From assembly GCF_013410355.1 (NCBI RefSeq), contig NZ_JACCFI010000001.1:1984001-2048000 (forward strand): a DNA stretch of 64,000 nt, given 5' to 3'. The notes under the pieces were generated by a model, which worked only from the letters and a program-made list of their open reading frames with translations, made no database searches and had not been told where the DNA came from. A program made the translations under genes and the position numbers. The stretch comes from Agromyces hippuratus (GTDB taxonomy: Bacteria; Actinomycetota; Actinomycetes; Actinomycetales; Microbacteriaceae). Positions 48,853-57,308 of this stretch are shown here, piece by piece (position 1 is the first letter of the stretch; each line of letters begins with the position of its first letter).

Positions 48853-50073
48853 ATGACCGCCGATCTGGGAGATCCGGTACGACACGCGCTCGACTCCGTG
48901 CTCGAGGCGGTGAGAGAACGCACCGACGGCGAGGTCGCGAGCTACATCCCCGAGCTCGCGACCGTCGAACCCGAGCAGCTCGGCGCTGCGCTCGCCAGCA
49001 CTCACGGGGTCGTGCACGAGTCCGGCGACGCCGATGCTGAGTTCACGATCCAGTCGGTCTCGAAGCCGTTCGTGTTCGCCCTCGCGGTCGACGCGCTCGG
49101 CCTTCACGCGGTCATGAAGCACGTCGGCCTCGAGCCGAGCGGCGAGCCGTTCAACGCGATCAGCCTCGAGGAGTCGACCGGCCGCCCGTTGAACCCGATG
49201 ATCAACGCCGGCGCGATCGTGACGACCTCGCTCATGCGCGGCGACACGGCGGCCGAGAAGTTCGACCTCGTGCGGGCGGGCCTCGAGCGGTTCGCGGGCC
49301 GCGAGCTGCAGCTCGATGACGACGTCTTCTCGTCCGAGGCATCCACCGGCGATCGCAACCGCGCGCTCGCCTACCTGACGCGCTCGGCCGGCACGCTCGG
49401 GTCGACGGCGGATGTCGCGACGACCGCGTACTTCCGCCAGTGCTCGCTCACCGTGAACGCGCGAGACCTCGCGATCATGGCGGCGACCCTCGCCACCGGC
49501 GGCGTGAACCCCGTGACCGACGAACGCGTCGTCAGCGAGAACGCCGCTCGCTGGACCACCGCCGTCATGACGAGCTGCGGCATGTACGACGCCTCTGGCG
49601 ACTGGCTCGTGCGGGTCGGGCTGCCGGCCAAGAGCGGGGTCGGCGGCGGCATCGCGGCCGTGCAGCCCGGCCAGTTCGGCATCGGCACGTTCAGTCCGCG
49701 CCTCGACGAACGCGGCAACAGCGTGCGCGGCGTCGCGACCCTCGAGCTGCTGTCGGAGCGCCACGGCCTGCACATGCTGCAGCACCACGGCGCACCGCTC
49801 TCACCGATCGCGTCGCTCGAGCGCGAGGGCGTCGACACGGTCGCGGTGCTGCGCGGCGAGATCATGTTCGCCGGAGCCGAAGAGGTGCTGACACGGCTCG
49901 CCCCGTTCGTGAGCGACGACGCGTGCCTCGTGCTCGACTTCACGGGCGTGACCCGGGTCGGCGACGGCTCGAAGCGCGTGTTCGCGGCAGCGCCCGAACT
50001 CGTCGGCCGCGCTCCCGACGGCAGCGCCCGCGTCGCCGTGCGCGATCCCGAGGGCGTGCTCGAGTTCGGCTGA
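48853..50073 (+). CDS. glsA: glutaminase with C-terminal STAS domain
   Basis: The 406-residue protein has a serine-dependent glutaminase domain (about 8-300): nucleophile S68 and base K71 in QSVSKPF, NPMINAGAIVTTSL, and LPAKSGVGGGI near the oxyanion hole. Residues 310-406 form a STAS-like domain (VAVLRGEIMFAGAEEVLTRLAP, LVLDFTGVTRVGDGSKRVF). It converts glutamine to glutamate and ammonia. The STAS part may bind a nucleotide or another protein and regulate activity. The start is leaderless. It converges on the GH5 gene across a strong hairpin. Confidence 0.93.
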   Translation: MTADLGDPVRHALDSVLEAVRERTDGEVASYIPELATVEPEQLGAALASTHGVVHESGDADAEFTIQSVSKPFVFALAVDALGLHAVMKHVGLEPSGEPFNAISLEESTGRPLNPMINAGAIVTTSLMRGDTAAEKFDLVRAGLERFAGRELQLDDDVFSSEASTGDRNRALAYLTRSAGTLGSTADVATTAYFRQCSLTVNARDLAIMAATLATGGVNPVTDERVVSENAARWTTAVMTSCGMYDASGDWLVRVGLPAKSGVGGGIAAVQPGQFGIGTFSPRLDERGNSVRGVATLELLSERHGLHMLQHHGAPLSPIASLEREGVDTVAVLRGEIMFAGAEEVLTRLAPFVSDDACLVLDFTGVTRVGDGSKRVFAAAPELVGRAPDGSARVAVRDPEGVLEFG

Positions 50074-50105
50074 GCCGCGGCTGAGCCGTCGTCGCCGCGA
50101 AAGGA

Positions 50106-50143
50106 TGCGGCGCCGGCGATCCGAAGATCGAGCCGGCGCCGCA
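50106..50143. terminator. bidirectional terminator
   Basis: TGCGGCGCCGGC (50106-50117) pairs perfectly over 12 bp with 50132-50143. The loop contains GATC twice. Confidence 0.8.
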
Positions 50144-50185
50144 GTCGTGGGTGCTGTCTCAACGCGTCAACGCGTCAGCACGGGC

Positions 50186-51637
50186 TCACCTCTCGAGCGT
50201 CAGTGTGACCTTCGAGCCCGGCTTCGCCGTGATGCGCAGGGTCTGCTTCTTCGCGTTGTAGTGCGCCTTGCCGCCCGTGATCGACACCTCGGGTGCCTGC
50301 GCGTAGGTCGTCGCCGGCACCCAGATCTCGGTCGGGCCGGCGCCGGCCGTGAAGCTCACGGTGTAGTCGCCGGTCGCGGCATCGAAGTGCTCCGAACCGG
50401 GGATGCCGGCGATCGCTCGTGCGTAGGGGCCGAACGCGGGCTCGTTGCCGGGTGCTGCTCCTCCCGCGGCGTTCATCGCGCAGTAGCCGCCGCCGTCGCT
50501 GCGGCAGTAGTACCAGATCGACCAGCCGCTCGCGAAGCGCTCCATCGCCGCGACCTGTGCGGCGACGAGGGCTGCGTTGCCCGGCGTGCGCGAGTTGGGC
50601 ACGCCCCACTCGCCGACGATCATCGGCATGCCGTTCGCGGTCGGGTAGGCCGAGATCGCCGCCTCGTAGTTCACCACGAAGTCGTCGCCGGTCCAGTCGC
50701 CGCCCTCTTCGACGCCCGTGTTGTAGAAGTGCGGCGCGTAGCCGACCTTCGGGTCGTCGAAGGTGCGCAGCTGCGTGGGCACCCCGTAGCCGACGAGCAC
50801 GGTCGGCTCGACGAAGATCCACGACTCGTCGTCGACCGAACGCACCGATTCGATCAGCCGGTCGTACATGTCGCTGATCTTGGTCGACTCGATGCGCGCC
50901 GAGGCGGTGACCCAGTCCTCGTCCTCGTAGAACTCGCCGAAGGGCTCGTTGAACAGGTCGTAGCCGAGCAGGCTGTCGTGGCCCTCGAAGCGGTCGGCGA
51001 CGCGGACCCACAGCTGCTGCTGCGCTGCACGCAGGTCGGCATCGTCGTAGAGGTGCGTGAAGGCGCGCATGACCGCGGGCTGGAAGTAGTTGTTGAACCA
51101 GTTGGCCGGGTCGTCGACGAACGGCAGCCCGTCGGTGCGGGTCGCCCACTCGGGAGCGCCGGAGGCGCCGAACACGGGCCCGTAGACGTCTTGGTGCATG
51201 TCGAGCATGACGTGCACGCCCTCGCGGTCGGCCGCGTCGAGCACCGAGTCGACGTAGTCGAAGTACGCCTCGTCGTACTCGCCCTGCTCGGGCTCGAAGT
51301 ACTGCCACTGCACGACGAGGCGCAGGAAGTTGAAGCCCTGGTCGGCCATGGACTCGATGTCGGCGGGCGTCAGCCGGTCGTGCACGTACTTCGCCGCGTT
51401 GTAACCGCGAAGTTGCAGCGCGCGGCCCTGGTCGTCGGTGATGAAGACGCGGCCGTCGGCGGTCGTGATGGTGCTTCCGTCGTCGGATGCCGCGGGGGCC
51501 GGCTTCGTGGCACTGCGGCTGCTGCTCGCCTCCGTGGTCGTGGGCGCGGCGGCAGCTGCGGCCGCCGGAACGAGGGCGAGGGCGGCCGCGGTGGCGAGGG
51601 CGAACCCCGCGGCGGCTCGGTGCATGATCTTGGGCAT
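50186..51637 (-). CDS. secreted GH5 glycosidase, endoglycoceramidase-like
   Basis: The 483-residue protein has a signal peptide (to about residue 31), a Ser/Thr-rich linker, a GH5 barrel at about 60-400 and a C-terminal beta domain. The acid/base is E231 in GYDLFNEPFGEF and the nucleophile is E343 in MIVGEWGVP. LDMHQDVYG, LRGYNAAKY and the pattern around it are typical of endoglycoceramidase-related GH5 members rather than cellulases. It would cleave a beta-glycoside outside the cell. The exact aglycone is not certain. GGAGCG precedes the ATG, and TATGCT is a likely -10 box. Confidence 0.88.
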   Translation of the reverse strand: MPKIMHRAAAGFALATAAALALVPAAAAAAAPTTTEASSSRSATKPAPAASDDGSTITTADGRVFITDDQGRALQLRGYNAAKYVHDRLTPADIESMADQGFNFLRLVVQWQYFEPEQGEYDEAYFDYVDSVLDAADREGVHVMLDMHQDVYGPVFGASGAPEWATRTDGLPFVDDPANWFNNYFQPAVMRAFTHLYDDADLRAAQQQLWVRVADRFEGHDSLLGYDLFNEPFGEFYEDEDWVTASARIESTKISDMYDRLIESVRSVDDESWIFVEPTVLVGYGVPTQLRTFDDPKVGYAPHFYNTGVEEGGDWTGDDFVVNYEAAISAYPTANGMPMIVGEWGVPNSRTPGNAALVAAQVAAMERFASGWSIWYYCRSDGGGYCAMNAAGGAAPGNEPAFGPYARAIAGIPGSEHFDAATGDYTVSFTAGAGPTEIWVPATTYAQAPEVSITGGKAHYNAKKQTLRITAKPGSKVTLTLER

Positions 51638-51676
51638 GGGCGCTCCTTTGCGCGGATTTCAACCGGGTTGCGAGCG

Positions 51677-51682
51677 AGCATA
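51677..51682 (-). promoter_or_regulatory. candidate -10 box (TATGCT) of the GH5 gene
   Basis: TATGCT on the minus strand lies 40 nt upstream of the start at 51637, with AAAGGAGCG as ribosome site between. Confidence 0.45.
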
Positions 51683-51763
51683 CGTGAAGTGGGTCAGATG
51701 ACCTAGTAATCCGGAGAACTCACTCCGCCTTGCGCCGTCCCCGGGCGCGATCGCGGCTGGTCA

Positions 51764-51769
51764 TACACT
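51764..51769 (+). promoter_or_regulatory. -10 box (TACACT) of the MFS gene
   Basis: TACACT ends 6 nt before the GTG at 51776, a leaderless arrangement. Confidence 0.6.
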
Positions 51770-51775
51770 GAGCGG

Positions 51776-53077
51776 GTGCGCGAAGAGGTGACTCGAACCG
51801 GCACCGATGCCGAGCCTCGCTCGCGCGAGGTGCTCCGCGTCCCCGCCTTCGCACTGTTCTGGAGTGCCACGACGATCCGCGCCTTCGGGAGCGCGATCGC
51901 CGGCGTCGCCTTCCAGGTGCTGATCGTGACGGTGTTGAACGCCACACCCATCGAGATCAGCATCCTGAGCGCGCTCGGCGTGGTGCCGTACCTCTTCCTC
52001 GGCCTGATTGTCGGTGCGCTCATGGACCGGTGGCGGCGTCAACGGACGTTGATCGTCACGAGCATCGGGCGAGCGATCGTCCTCGGGTCGATCCCCGTGC
52101 TGCTCCTCCTCGACGCGCTCACCTTCTGGTCGCTCGCCGCCGTCATGCTGACGCTCGGCATCCTGACGCTCTTCGCGGACTCCGCCGCCCAGCCGCTCCT
52201 CCCGAACCTCGTACCGCGCGGCTCACTCGTGATGGCCAACGCGCGGCTGGGTCAGAGCGAGACCGTCGCGGGAACGGCCGGGCCCGCGCTGGGCGGCGCC
52301 CTGTTCACCCTGCTCGGTGCACCGATCCTCTTCGCATTCGACGCGGTGATCAACGCCGTCTCGGCGGTGCTCCAATCCCGCATCTCGGTGCAGGAGGCAG
52401 CGCCGCAGCCCCGCCCTCGGGGGCGTCACATCGGGCACGACATCGTCGAAGGACTGCGCTACACCTATCGGCACCGCACCCTCCGCCCGCTCGCGCTCTC
52501 GATCCACATCTGGTTCCTCGCGAACAGCATCGTGTCGACCGTGTTCGCCGTCTTCGTCCTCCGGGAGTTGGACCTCGCGCCCGGGGCGTTCGGCGTCGCA
52601 CTCGCCTTCGGCGGTGTCGGCGGCTTTCTCGGGGCCCTCTTCGCGCCTCGCATCGGCATGCGACTCGGCGCAGGGCGGGCGATCCTGTTGGGCCGCGCGC
52701 TCGCCATCGTGCCGTGGCTCGCGCTTGCGGTACTGCCGGTGGACGCCTCGACCGATCTCGGAGTGCTCCTGCCCGTCGTCTCGGCGGCGCAGTTCGTCTT
52801 CGGCCTCTCGATGGGCATCGAGGATGCCAACGACACCGGCTATCGACAGGCCGTGGCGCCCGACGCGATCCAGGGCCGCATGAACTCGACCATCCGAACG
52901 GTCAATCGCGTCGTCTTCTTCCTCGGCGCCCTGCTGACGGGGCTCCTCGCGACGTTCCTGGGCTACCAGCCGACCTTCGGGGTCGCCGCGATCATCTTCA
53001 CCGTCGCCGCCCTCGTCGTCGCGGTGTCGCCGCTGCGCAGCGCTCGCCACGAGGACGCGGCGGAGACGCACGCCTGA
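51776..53077 (+). CDS. MFS transporter (DHA3-like)
   Basis: The 433-residue protein has about 12 membrane segments with ALFWSATTIRAFGSAIAGVAFQVLIV in segment 1, GALMDRWRRQRTLIVTSIGRA in loop 2-3, and LIPRGSLV-type LVPRGSLVMANARLGQSETVAGTAGPALGGAL in segments 4-5. This fits the macrolide-efflux-like DHA3 family. It starts leaderless with GTG and is divergent from the GH5 gene. It probably exports hydrophobic compounds, by family. No regulator is adjacent. Confidence 0.88.
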   Translation: MREEVTRTGTDAEPRSREVLRVPAFALFWSATTIRAFGSAIAGVAFQVLIVTVLNATPIEISILSALGVVPYLFLGLIVGALMDRWRRQRTLIVTSIGRAIVLGSIPVLLLLDALTFWSLAAVMLTLGILTLFADSAAQPLLPNLVPRGSLVMANARLGQSETVAGTAGPALGGALFTLLGAPILFAFDAVINAVSAVLQSRISVQEAAPQPRPRGRHIGHDIVEGLRYTYRHRTLRPLALSIHIWFLANSIVSTVFAVFVLRELDLAPGAFGVALAFGGVGGFLGALFAPRIGMRLGAGRAILLGRALAIVPWLALAVLPVDASTDLGVLLPVVSAAQFVFGLSMGIEDANDTGYRQAVAPDAIQGRMNSTIRTVNRVVFFLGALLTGLLATFLGYQPTFGVAAIIFTVAALVVAVSPLRSARHEDAAETHA

Positions 53078-53104
53078 GGCCTCACGGTCTGCTGAGACCT
53101 CAGG
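53073..53104. terminator. weak hairpin between convergent genes
   Basis: CCTGAGG (53073-53079) and CCTCAGG (53098-53104) can pair over 7 bp. The 5' arm includes the MFS stop codon. Confidence 0.4.
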
Positions 53105-53116
53105 TGCGTCGGGGCG

Positions 53117-53482
53117 CTACCGCTCGCCGAGCAGCAGTCCGCGCTGCATCGTCTCGGCGCGCATCGCGTTCACGAAATCGGCGTACGCGTTCTTGCTCTT
53201 CGCGTAGCCGATCGCGCCGCCCTTGACGGCGCCGAGCGCGCCATCCTGGTCGAAGCGCAGCCAGGTGTTGCCGTGCTGGTCGACGCCGATGTCGAAGGTG
53301 AACGAGATGTGGAAGTTCTTGCCCGCCATCGCCCCGAGCAGCAGGGTCTTCGACAGGTTGCCGCGCTCGAGCTTGATGCTCGACTGCGACGGCTGCGTGG
53401 CCTCGTAGCCGAGGCCCTGTGCGATCGAGATCACGACGGGCACGGTCTGCTGTTCGTTGCCGGAGAGGATGAGTTCGGGCAT
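53117..53482 (-). CDS. small beta-rich hypothetical protein
   Basis: The 121-residue protein begins MPELILSGNEQQTVPVVISI and has alternating beta-like segments (SIKLERGNLSKTLLLGAMAGKNFHISFTFDIGVDQHGNTWLRFDQ). A glycine-rich turn (GALGAVKGGAIGYAKSK) and a C-terminal helix follow. No family I can name. AGAAGGAG is an excellent ribosome site, and codon use is like that of its neighbours, so it is a real gene. It has no signal peptide and no membrane segment, so it is probably cytoplasmic. Confidence 0.8.
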   Translation of the reverse strand: MPELILSGNEQQTVPVVISIAQGLGYEATQPSQSSIKLERGNLSKTLLLGAMAGKNFHISFTFDIGVDQHGNTWLRFDQDGALGAVKGGAIGYAKSKNAYADFVNAMRAETMQRGLLLGER

Positions 53483-53607
53483 GGCGTAGGGCTCCTTCTG
53501 ATGGTGGGCGAGACGACGATATCGCGACCGTCAGCGGATGTCTCGTGGCCTCGTCTCGAGGGGCACGGCCGCCGCAACTCCCGCTGGCGGGCGTGAGACC
53601 CGAGGAG

Positions 53608-53613
53608 TAGCTT
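53608..53613 (+). promoter_or_regulatory. -10 box (TAGCTT) of the FAD oxidoreductase gene
   Basis: TAGCTT ends 6 nt before the ATG at 53620. No ribosome site is present. Confidence 0.6.
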
Positions 53614-53619
53614 GGCGGA

Positions 53620-55008
53620 ATGACCGTGGCGGTCGATGCAGCCGCGTTCAGCGAACTGGAGTCCGGGTTCGCTGGCGAGTTGGTGCGGCCGGAGGACGGC
53701 TCCTACGACGAGCACCGCCGGGTCTGGAACGGCTCGATCGATCGGCGCCCCGCCGTGATCGCACGATGCACCGGGGCCGACGACGTCGGTGCGGCGCTCC
53801 GCTTCGCCCGCCGCACGGCGCTGCCCGTGGCGGTTCGCGGCGGTGGCCACAGCTTTCCCGGGCTCTCGGTGTGCGACGACGGCATCGTCATCGATCTCGC
53901 ACCGATGCGGGCGGTCACCGTCGATCCCGAGGCGCGCAGGGTGCACGTGCAGGCGGGTGCGCTGCTCGGCGACGTCGATCAGGCGACGCAGCCCGAGGGC
54001 CTCGCGGTGCCGAGCGGCATCGTCACGCACACCGGCGTGGCCGGGCTGACGCTCGGCGGCGGCATCGGATGGATCATGCGCAAGCACGGCCTGAGCATCG
54101 ACCAGCTGTCGTCGGTCGACCTCATCACCGCCGAGGGCGAGCGCGTCGTCGCGAACGAGCACGAGAACGCCGACCTCTTCTGGGGTGTGCGCGGCGGCGG
54201 GGGCAACTTCGGCATCGTCACCGCCTTCGACTTCAACCTGTGCGAGGTCGGGCCGACCGTCGTCGCAGGCCCGATCTTCTGGCCGATCGCGCAGTCGCCG
54301 CAGGTGCTGCGGTTCTACCGCGACTGGATCGCCGACGCGCCCGACGAGCTCATGACGATCGTGCTGCACCGCAAGGCGCCGCCACTCCCCTACGTTCCGC
54401 CCGAGCTGCACGGCGAGCTCATCGTCGGCGTGATCTGCTGCTACACCGGCGACATCGAGGAGGGCGAGCGGATCGTTCGCCCGATGAAGCGATTCGGCTC
54501 ACCGGTGCTCGACCTCTGCGAACCGAAGCCCTTCCTCGAGCACCAGTCGATGTTCGACCCCTCCTTCCCACCCGGCCGCTGGTACTACTTCCGCTCCTGC
54601 GACGTCGCCGAACTGAACGACGAGGTCATCGACATCACCGTCGAACACACGAGGCGCATCCAGTCGCCGCTGACGAGCTTTCCCATCTGGCAGATGGGCG
54701 GGGCGGTGGCGAGGGTCGGCGAGGGCGAGACCGCCTTCAACGGGCGCGGCGTCGGGCACACCTTCAACATCAACGCGGCGACCGCGACATCCGAGGGCTT
54801 CGATGCCGAACGCGAATGGGTGCGCGACTTCTGGTCGGCGCTCGAGCCGTTCCACACGAGCGTCTACGTGAACTTCCTCATGGAGGAGGGCGAGGATCGC
54901 ATCCGCCAGGCCTACGGACCGGAGAAGTACGACCGGCTGAAGGCACTCAAGCGCAAGTACGACCCCGGCAACCTCTTCCGGCTGAACCAGAACATCCCGC
55001 CGGACTAG
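53620..55008 (+). CDS. FAD-linked oxidoreductase of the berberine-bridge-enzyme family
   Basis: The 462-residue flavoprotein has a PCMH-type FAD domain: VAVRGGGHSFPGLSV, where H77 is the usual covalent flavin attachment, THTGVAGLTLGGGIGWIMRKHGLS, and FWGVRGGGGNFGIVTAF. The BBE motif is at the C-terminus (YDRLKALKRKYDPGNLFRLNQNI). The second attachment cysteine of bicovalent members is not seen, so the flavin is probably linked only through the histidine. It oxidises an alcohol, amine or sugar with oxygen. No signal peptide. The substrate is unknown. Leaderless start. Confidence 0.9.
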   Translation: MTVAVDAAAFSELESGFAGELVRPEDGSYDEHRRVWNGSIDRRPAVIARCTGADDVGAALRFARRTALPVAVRGGGHSFPGLSVCDDGIVIDLAPMRAVTVDPEARRVHVQAGALLGDVDQATQPEGLAVPSGIVTHTGVAGLTLGGGIGWIMRKHGLSIDQLSSVDLITAEGERVVANEHENADLFWGVRGGGGNFGIVTAFDFNLCEVGPTVVAGPIFWPIAQSPQVLRFYRDWIADAPDELMTIVLHRKAPPLPYVPPELHGELIVGVICCYTGDIEEGERIVRPMKRFGSPVLDLCEPKPFLEHQSMFDPSFPPGRWYYFRSCDVAELNDEVIDITVEHTRRIQSPLTSFPIWQMGGAVARVGEGETAFNGRGVGHTFNINAATATSEGFDAEREWVRDFWSALEPFHTSVYVNFLMEEGEDRIRQAYGPEKYDRLKALKRKYDPGNLFRLNQNIPPD

Positions 55009-55017
55009 CCAGTCGCC

Positions 55018-55236
55018 TCACTCGCGCGGGGTGCGATGCCCGCCACCGGTGTCGAGGTCGTCGCCGGCCTCGAGATCGGGCCCGTCGCTCTCGGTGATGT
55101 TCGCCCCGTCGAAGAACGGATCGACTCCGAGCTCGCGGGCGTGCTCAGCACGCAGGCGCTGTTGTTCGTTCGCATCGTCGGCGAAGTCCCGGTCGTCGGG
55201 AAGCTCTCGATCGTCACGGCCCGTGGTGTCGTTCAT
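55018..55236 (-). CDS. small acidic hypothetical protein
   Basis: The 72-residue protein is rich in Asp, Glu and Arg and looks largely disordered, with RLRAEHARELGVDPFFDGANI as the only ordered-looking stretch. GAGGAGGG precedes the ATG at good distance. I do not recognise a family. It converges on the FAD oxidoreductase gene with only 9 nt between stops. The 120-nt gap upstream to the LacI stop contains nothing else I can identify. Confidence 0.65.
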   Translation of the reverse strand: MNDTTGRDDRELPDDRDFADDANEQQRLRAEHARELGVDPFFDGANITESDGPDLEAGDDLDTGGGHRTPRE

Positions 55237-55356
55237 GTTCGCCCTCCTCGGTTTCCTGTGCGGATGCGTTCAGGCGAATTCGCGGGGAGCGTCACCGCAC
55301 GGGGTTGCGCGGCGCCCGCATGCAGTGCGAGGGCGACTCCTCGTTCTTCGGCACGC

Positions 55357-56394
55357 TCAGGCCGACTCGCGGCGCACGAGCTCGGTCGGCAGCGTCATGC
55401 GCCCGGCCGGCCGGCCGTCGATCACGTCGAGCAGCATCCGCACCATCTCGTGAGCGATGCGCTCGAACGGCTGGCGCATCGTCGTGAGCGCGGGCTCGAC
55501 GCGCGTCGCGATCGGCGCGTCGTCGAACCCGGCGACCGCGACGTCGTCGGGCACGCGGCGCCCGCGCGACTGCAGCACCTCGACCGCGCCGGCGGCCATC
55601 ACATCGTTCGCCACGAACACGGCGTCGAGATCGGGCACGCGCTCGAGCAGCTCCGTCATGGCCTGCGCCCCGCTCGCGCGCGAGTAGTCGCCCTCGGCGA
55701 CGAGCTGCCCGTCGAACGCGTCGCCGAGCTCGAGCCGGTACCCCTCGAGCCGGCCGATGCCGCCCGAGGTGTCGACCGGCCCGCTGATCGTGGCGATGCG
55801 CCGCCGACCCGAATCGCGCAGGTACGCCACCATGTCGCGGGCGCCCTCGAGGTCGTCAGCGGCGACGTAGCCGATGCGGCGCTCGTAGCCGAGCGGCACC
55901 CCGCACGCGACGACGGGCACTTCGGCGTCGACGAGCGACTTCAGGAATCCCTCGCGGCCGAGGTGCGACGAGACGAGCAGTGCGCCGTCGACGTGTCCGG
56001 CGGTGATGAACTCGGTCGCCCGCCGCTGCTCGTCGTCGGAGCCGGCCATGAGCAGCACGAGCGGCAGGTCGCGTTCGGCGAGCGCGTCGGCTGCCCCGCG
56101 CATGAGCACGGCGAAGTTCGGGTCCTCGAAGAGCCGGTCGTGCGACTCGGTGAGCAGGAACGCGATCGAGTTCGCCCGGGCGGTCGCGAGGTTCCGCGCG
56201 TGCGGGTTGATGCGGTACCCGGTCTTCTTGATGGCGCGCTCGACGGCCTCACGCGCTGTGGGGCTCACCCAGTGACCGCCGTTCAGCACCCGGGAGACCG
56301 TGCCGCGGGACACCCCGGACTCGCGGGCGACGTCCTCGATGGTGGGACGCCTGCGGGGCGCGTTCTCAGTCACGTGGCCAGTGTATGAGTTCAT
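55357..56394 (-). CDS. LacI-family repressor of the galactan locus
   Basis: The 345-residue protein has the LacI helix-turn-helix (TIEDVARESGVSRGTVSRVLNGGHWVSP) at about 18-45 and a periplasmic-binding-protein-like sensor domain with ATISGPVDTSGGIGRLEGY and DAVFVANDVMAAGAVEVL. ATG at 56394 overlaps the permease stop by ATGA, so the gene is the last cistron of the importer operon and is made together with the proteins it controls. GTG at 56373 is an alternative start. The likely operator is the dyad at 59836. The inducer is probably galactose or a galacto-oligosaccharide, by context. Confidence 0.94.
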   Translation of the reverse strand: MNSYTGHVTENAPRRRPTIEDVARESGVSRGTVSRVLNGGHWVSPTAREAVERAIKKTGYRINPHARNLATARANSIAFLLTESHDRLFEDPNFAVLMRGAADALAERDLPLVLLMAGSDDEQRRATEFITAGHVDGALLVSSHLGREGFLKSLVDAEVPVVACGVPLGYERRIGYVAADDLEGARDMVAYLRDSGRRRIATISGPVDTSGGIGRLEGYRLELGDAFDGQLVAEGDYSRASGAQAMTELLERVPDLDAVFVANDVMAAGAVEVLQSRGRRVPDDVAVAGFDDAPIATRVEPALTTMRQPFERIAHEMVRMLLDVIDGRPAGRMTLPTELVRRESA

Positions 56395-57305
56395 GCCTTC
56401 ACGGCACCGGCGGCGAGGTCGACGCGCCAGTAGCGCTGCAGCACGAGGAAGAGCACGATGAGCGGAACGATCGACAGCAGCGCCCCCGTGATCACGAGCG
56501 TGTACATCGCCGGCAACGACGCCCCCTGGTTCAAGAGGCCCGAGAGCCCGACCGTGATCGGGAACAGCTCGTCGTTGCCGAGCATGATGTACGGCAGCAT
56601 GAAGTTGTTCCACACGGCGACGAACTGGAACAGGAAGATCGTCACGAGCCCCGGCCCCATCATCGGCAGCGCGATGCGGTGGAAGATGTAGAGCTCGCGC
56701 GCCCCCTCGGTGCGGGCGGACTCGATGATGTCGGTCGGCACGGCGGCCGCGGCGTAGATGCGGGCGAGGTAGATGCCGTACGGGCTGATCAGCTGCGGCA
56801 GCAGTACCGACCAGTAGGTGTTCGTGAGGCCGACCTGCGCGAGCAGCAGGTACTGCGGGATCGCGACGATGACGCCGGGCACGAGCACGCCCATGATCAG
56901 CACCCGGAACACGACGTTCTTGCCCGGGAACACGTACTTCGCGAGCGCGTAGCCCGACAGTGCCGAGACGTAGGTCGAGACGATCGCGCCGAAGCCGGCG
57001 TAGAGCGCGGTGTTCGCCATCCACCGCCAGTAGAGGCCGTCACGGTAGTTCGTCAGCTCGACGATGTTGTCCCACAGGTGGGTCGACGGCGCGAAGGTGA
57101 ACGTCGAGAACAACTCCGACGCATCCTTCGTCGAGGCGATCACGACCCAGGCGACGGGCAGCAGGCAGTACAGGGCGCCGAGCAGCAGCACGGCGGTGGA
57201 GCCGATGGCGAGCGGCATCCGCTGGTCGCCTTTTCGGCTGCGGCGATCGGATGCCTCGTGGAAGTCGGGCACGACCATGGCGCGGGTCTGGTTGGTGATG
57301 GTCAC
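56391..57305 (-). CDS. sugar ABC transporter permease (MalG-like)
   Basis: The 304-residue membrane protein has six hydrophobic segments and the EAA loop EGARELYIFHRIALPMMGP at about 212-230. This is the site that contacts the ATPase. It belongs to the CUT1 group of oligosaccharide importers. It starts with GTG at 57305, 3 nt after the stop of the MalF-like gene, and overlaps the LacI start. No ATPase gene is in the locus, so a shared MsiK-type ATPase encoded elsewhere is the likely energy source. Confidence 0.94.
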   Translation of the reverse strand: MTITNQTRAMVVPDFHEASDRRSRKGDQRMPLAIGSTAVLLLGALYCLLPVAWVVIASTKDASELFSTFTFAPSTHLWDNIVELTNYRDGLYWRWMANTALYAGFGAIVSTYVSALSGYALAKYVFPGKNVVFRVLIMGVLVPGVIVAIPQYLLLAQVGLTNTYWSVLLPQLISPYGIYLARIYAAAAVPTDIIESARTEGARELYIFHRIALPMMGPGLVTIFLFQFVAVWNNFMLPYIMLGNDELFPITVGLSGLLNQGASLPAMYTLVITGALLSIVPLIVLFLVLQRYWRVDLAAGAVKA

Positions 57306-57308
57306 GGC

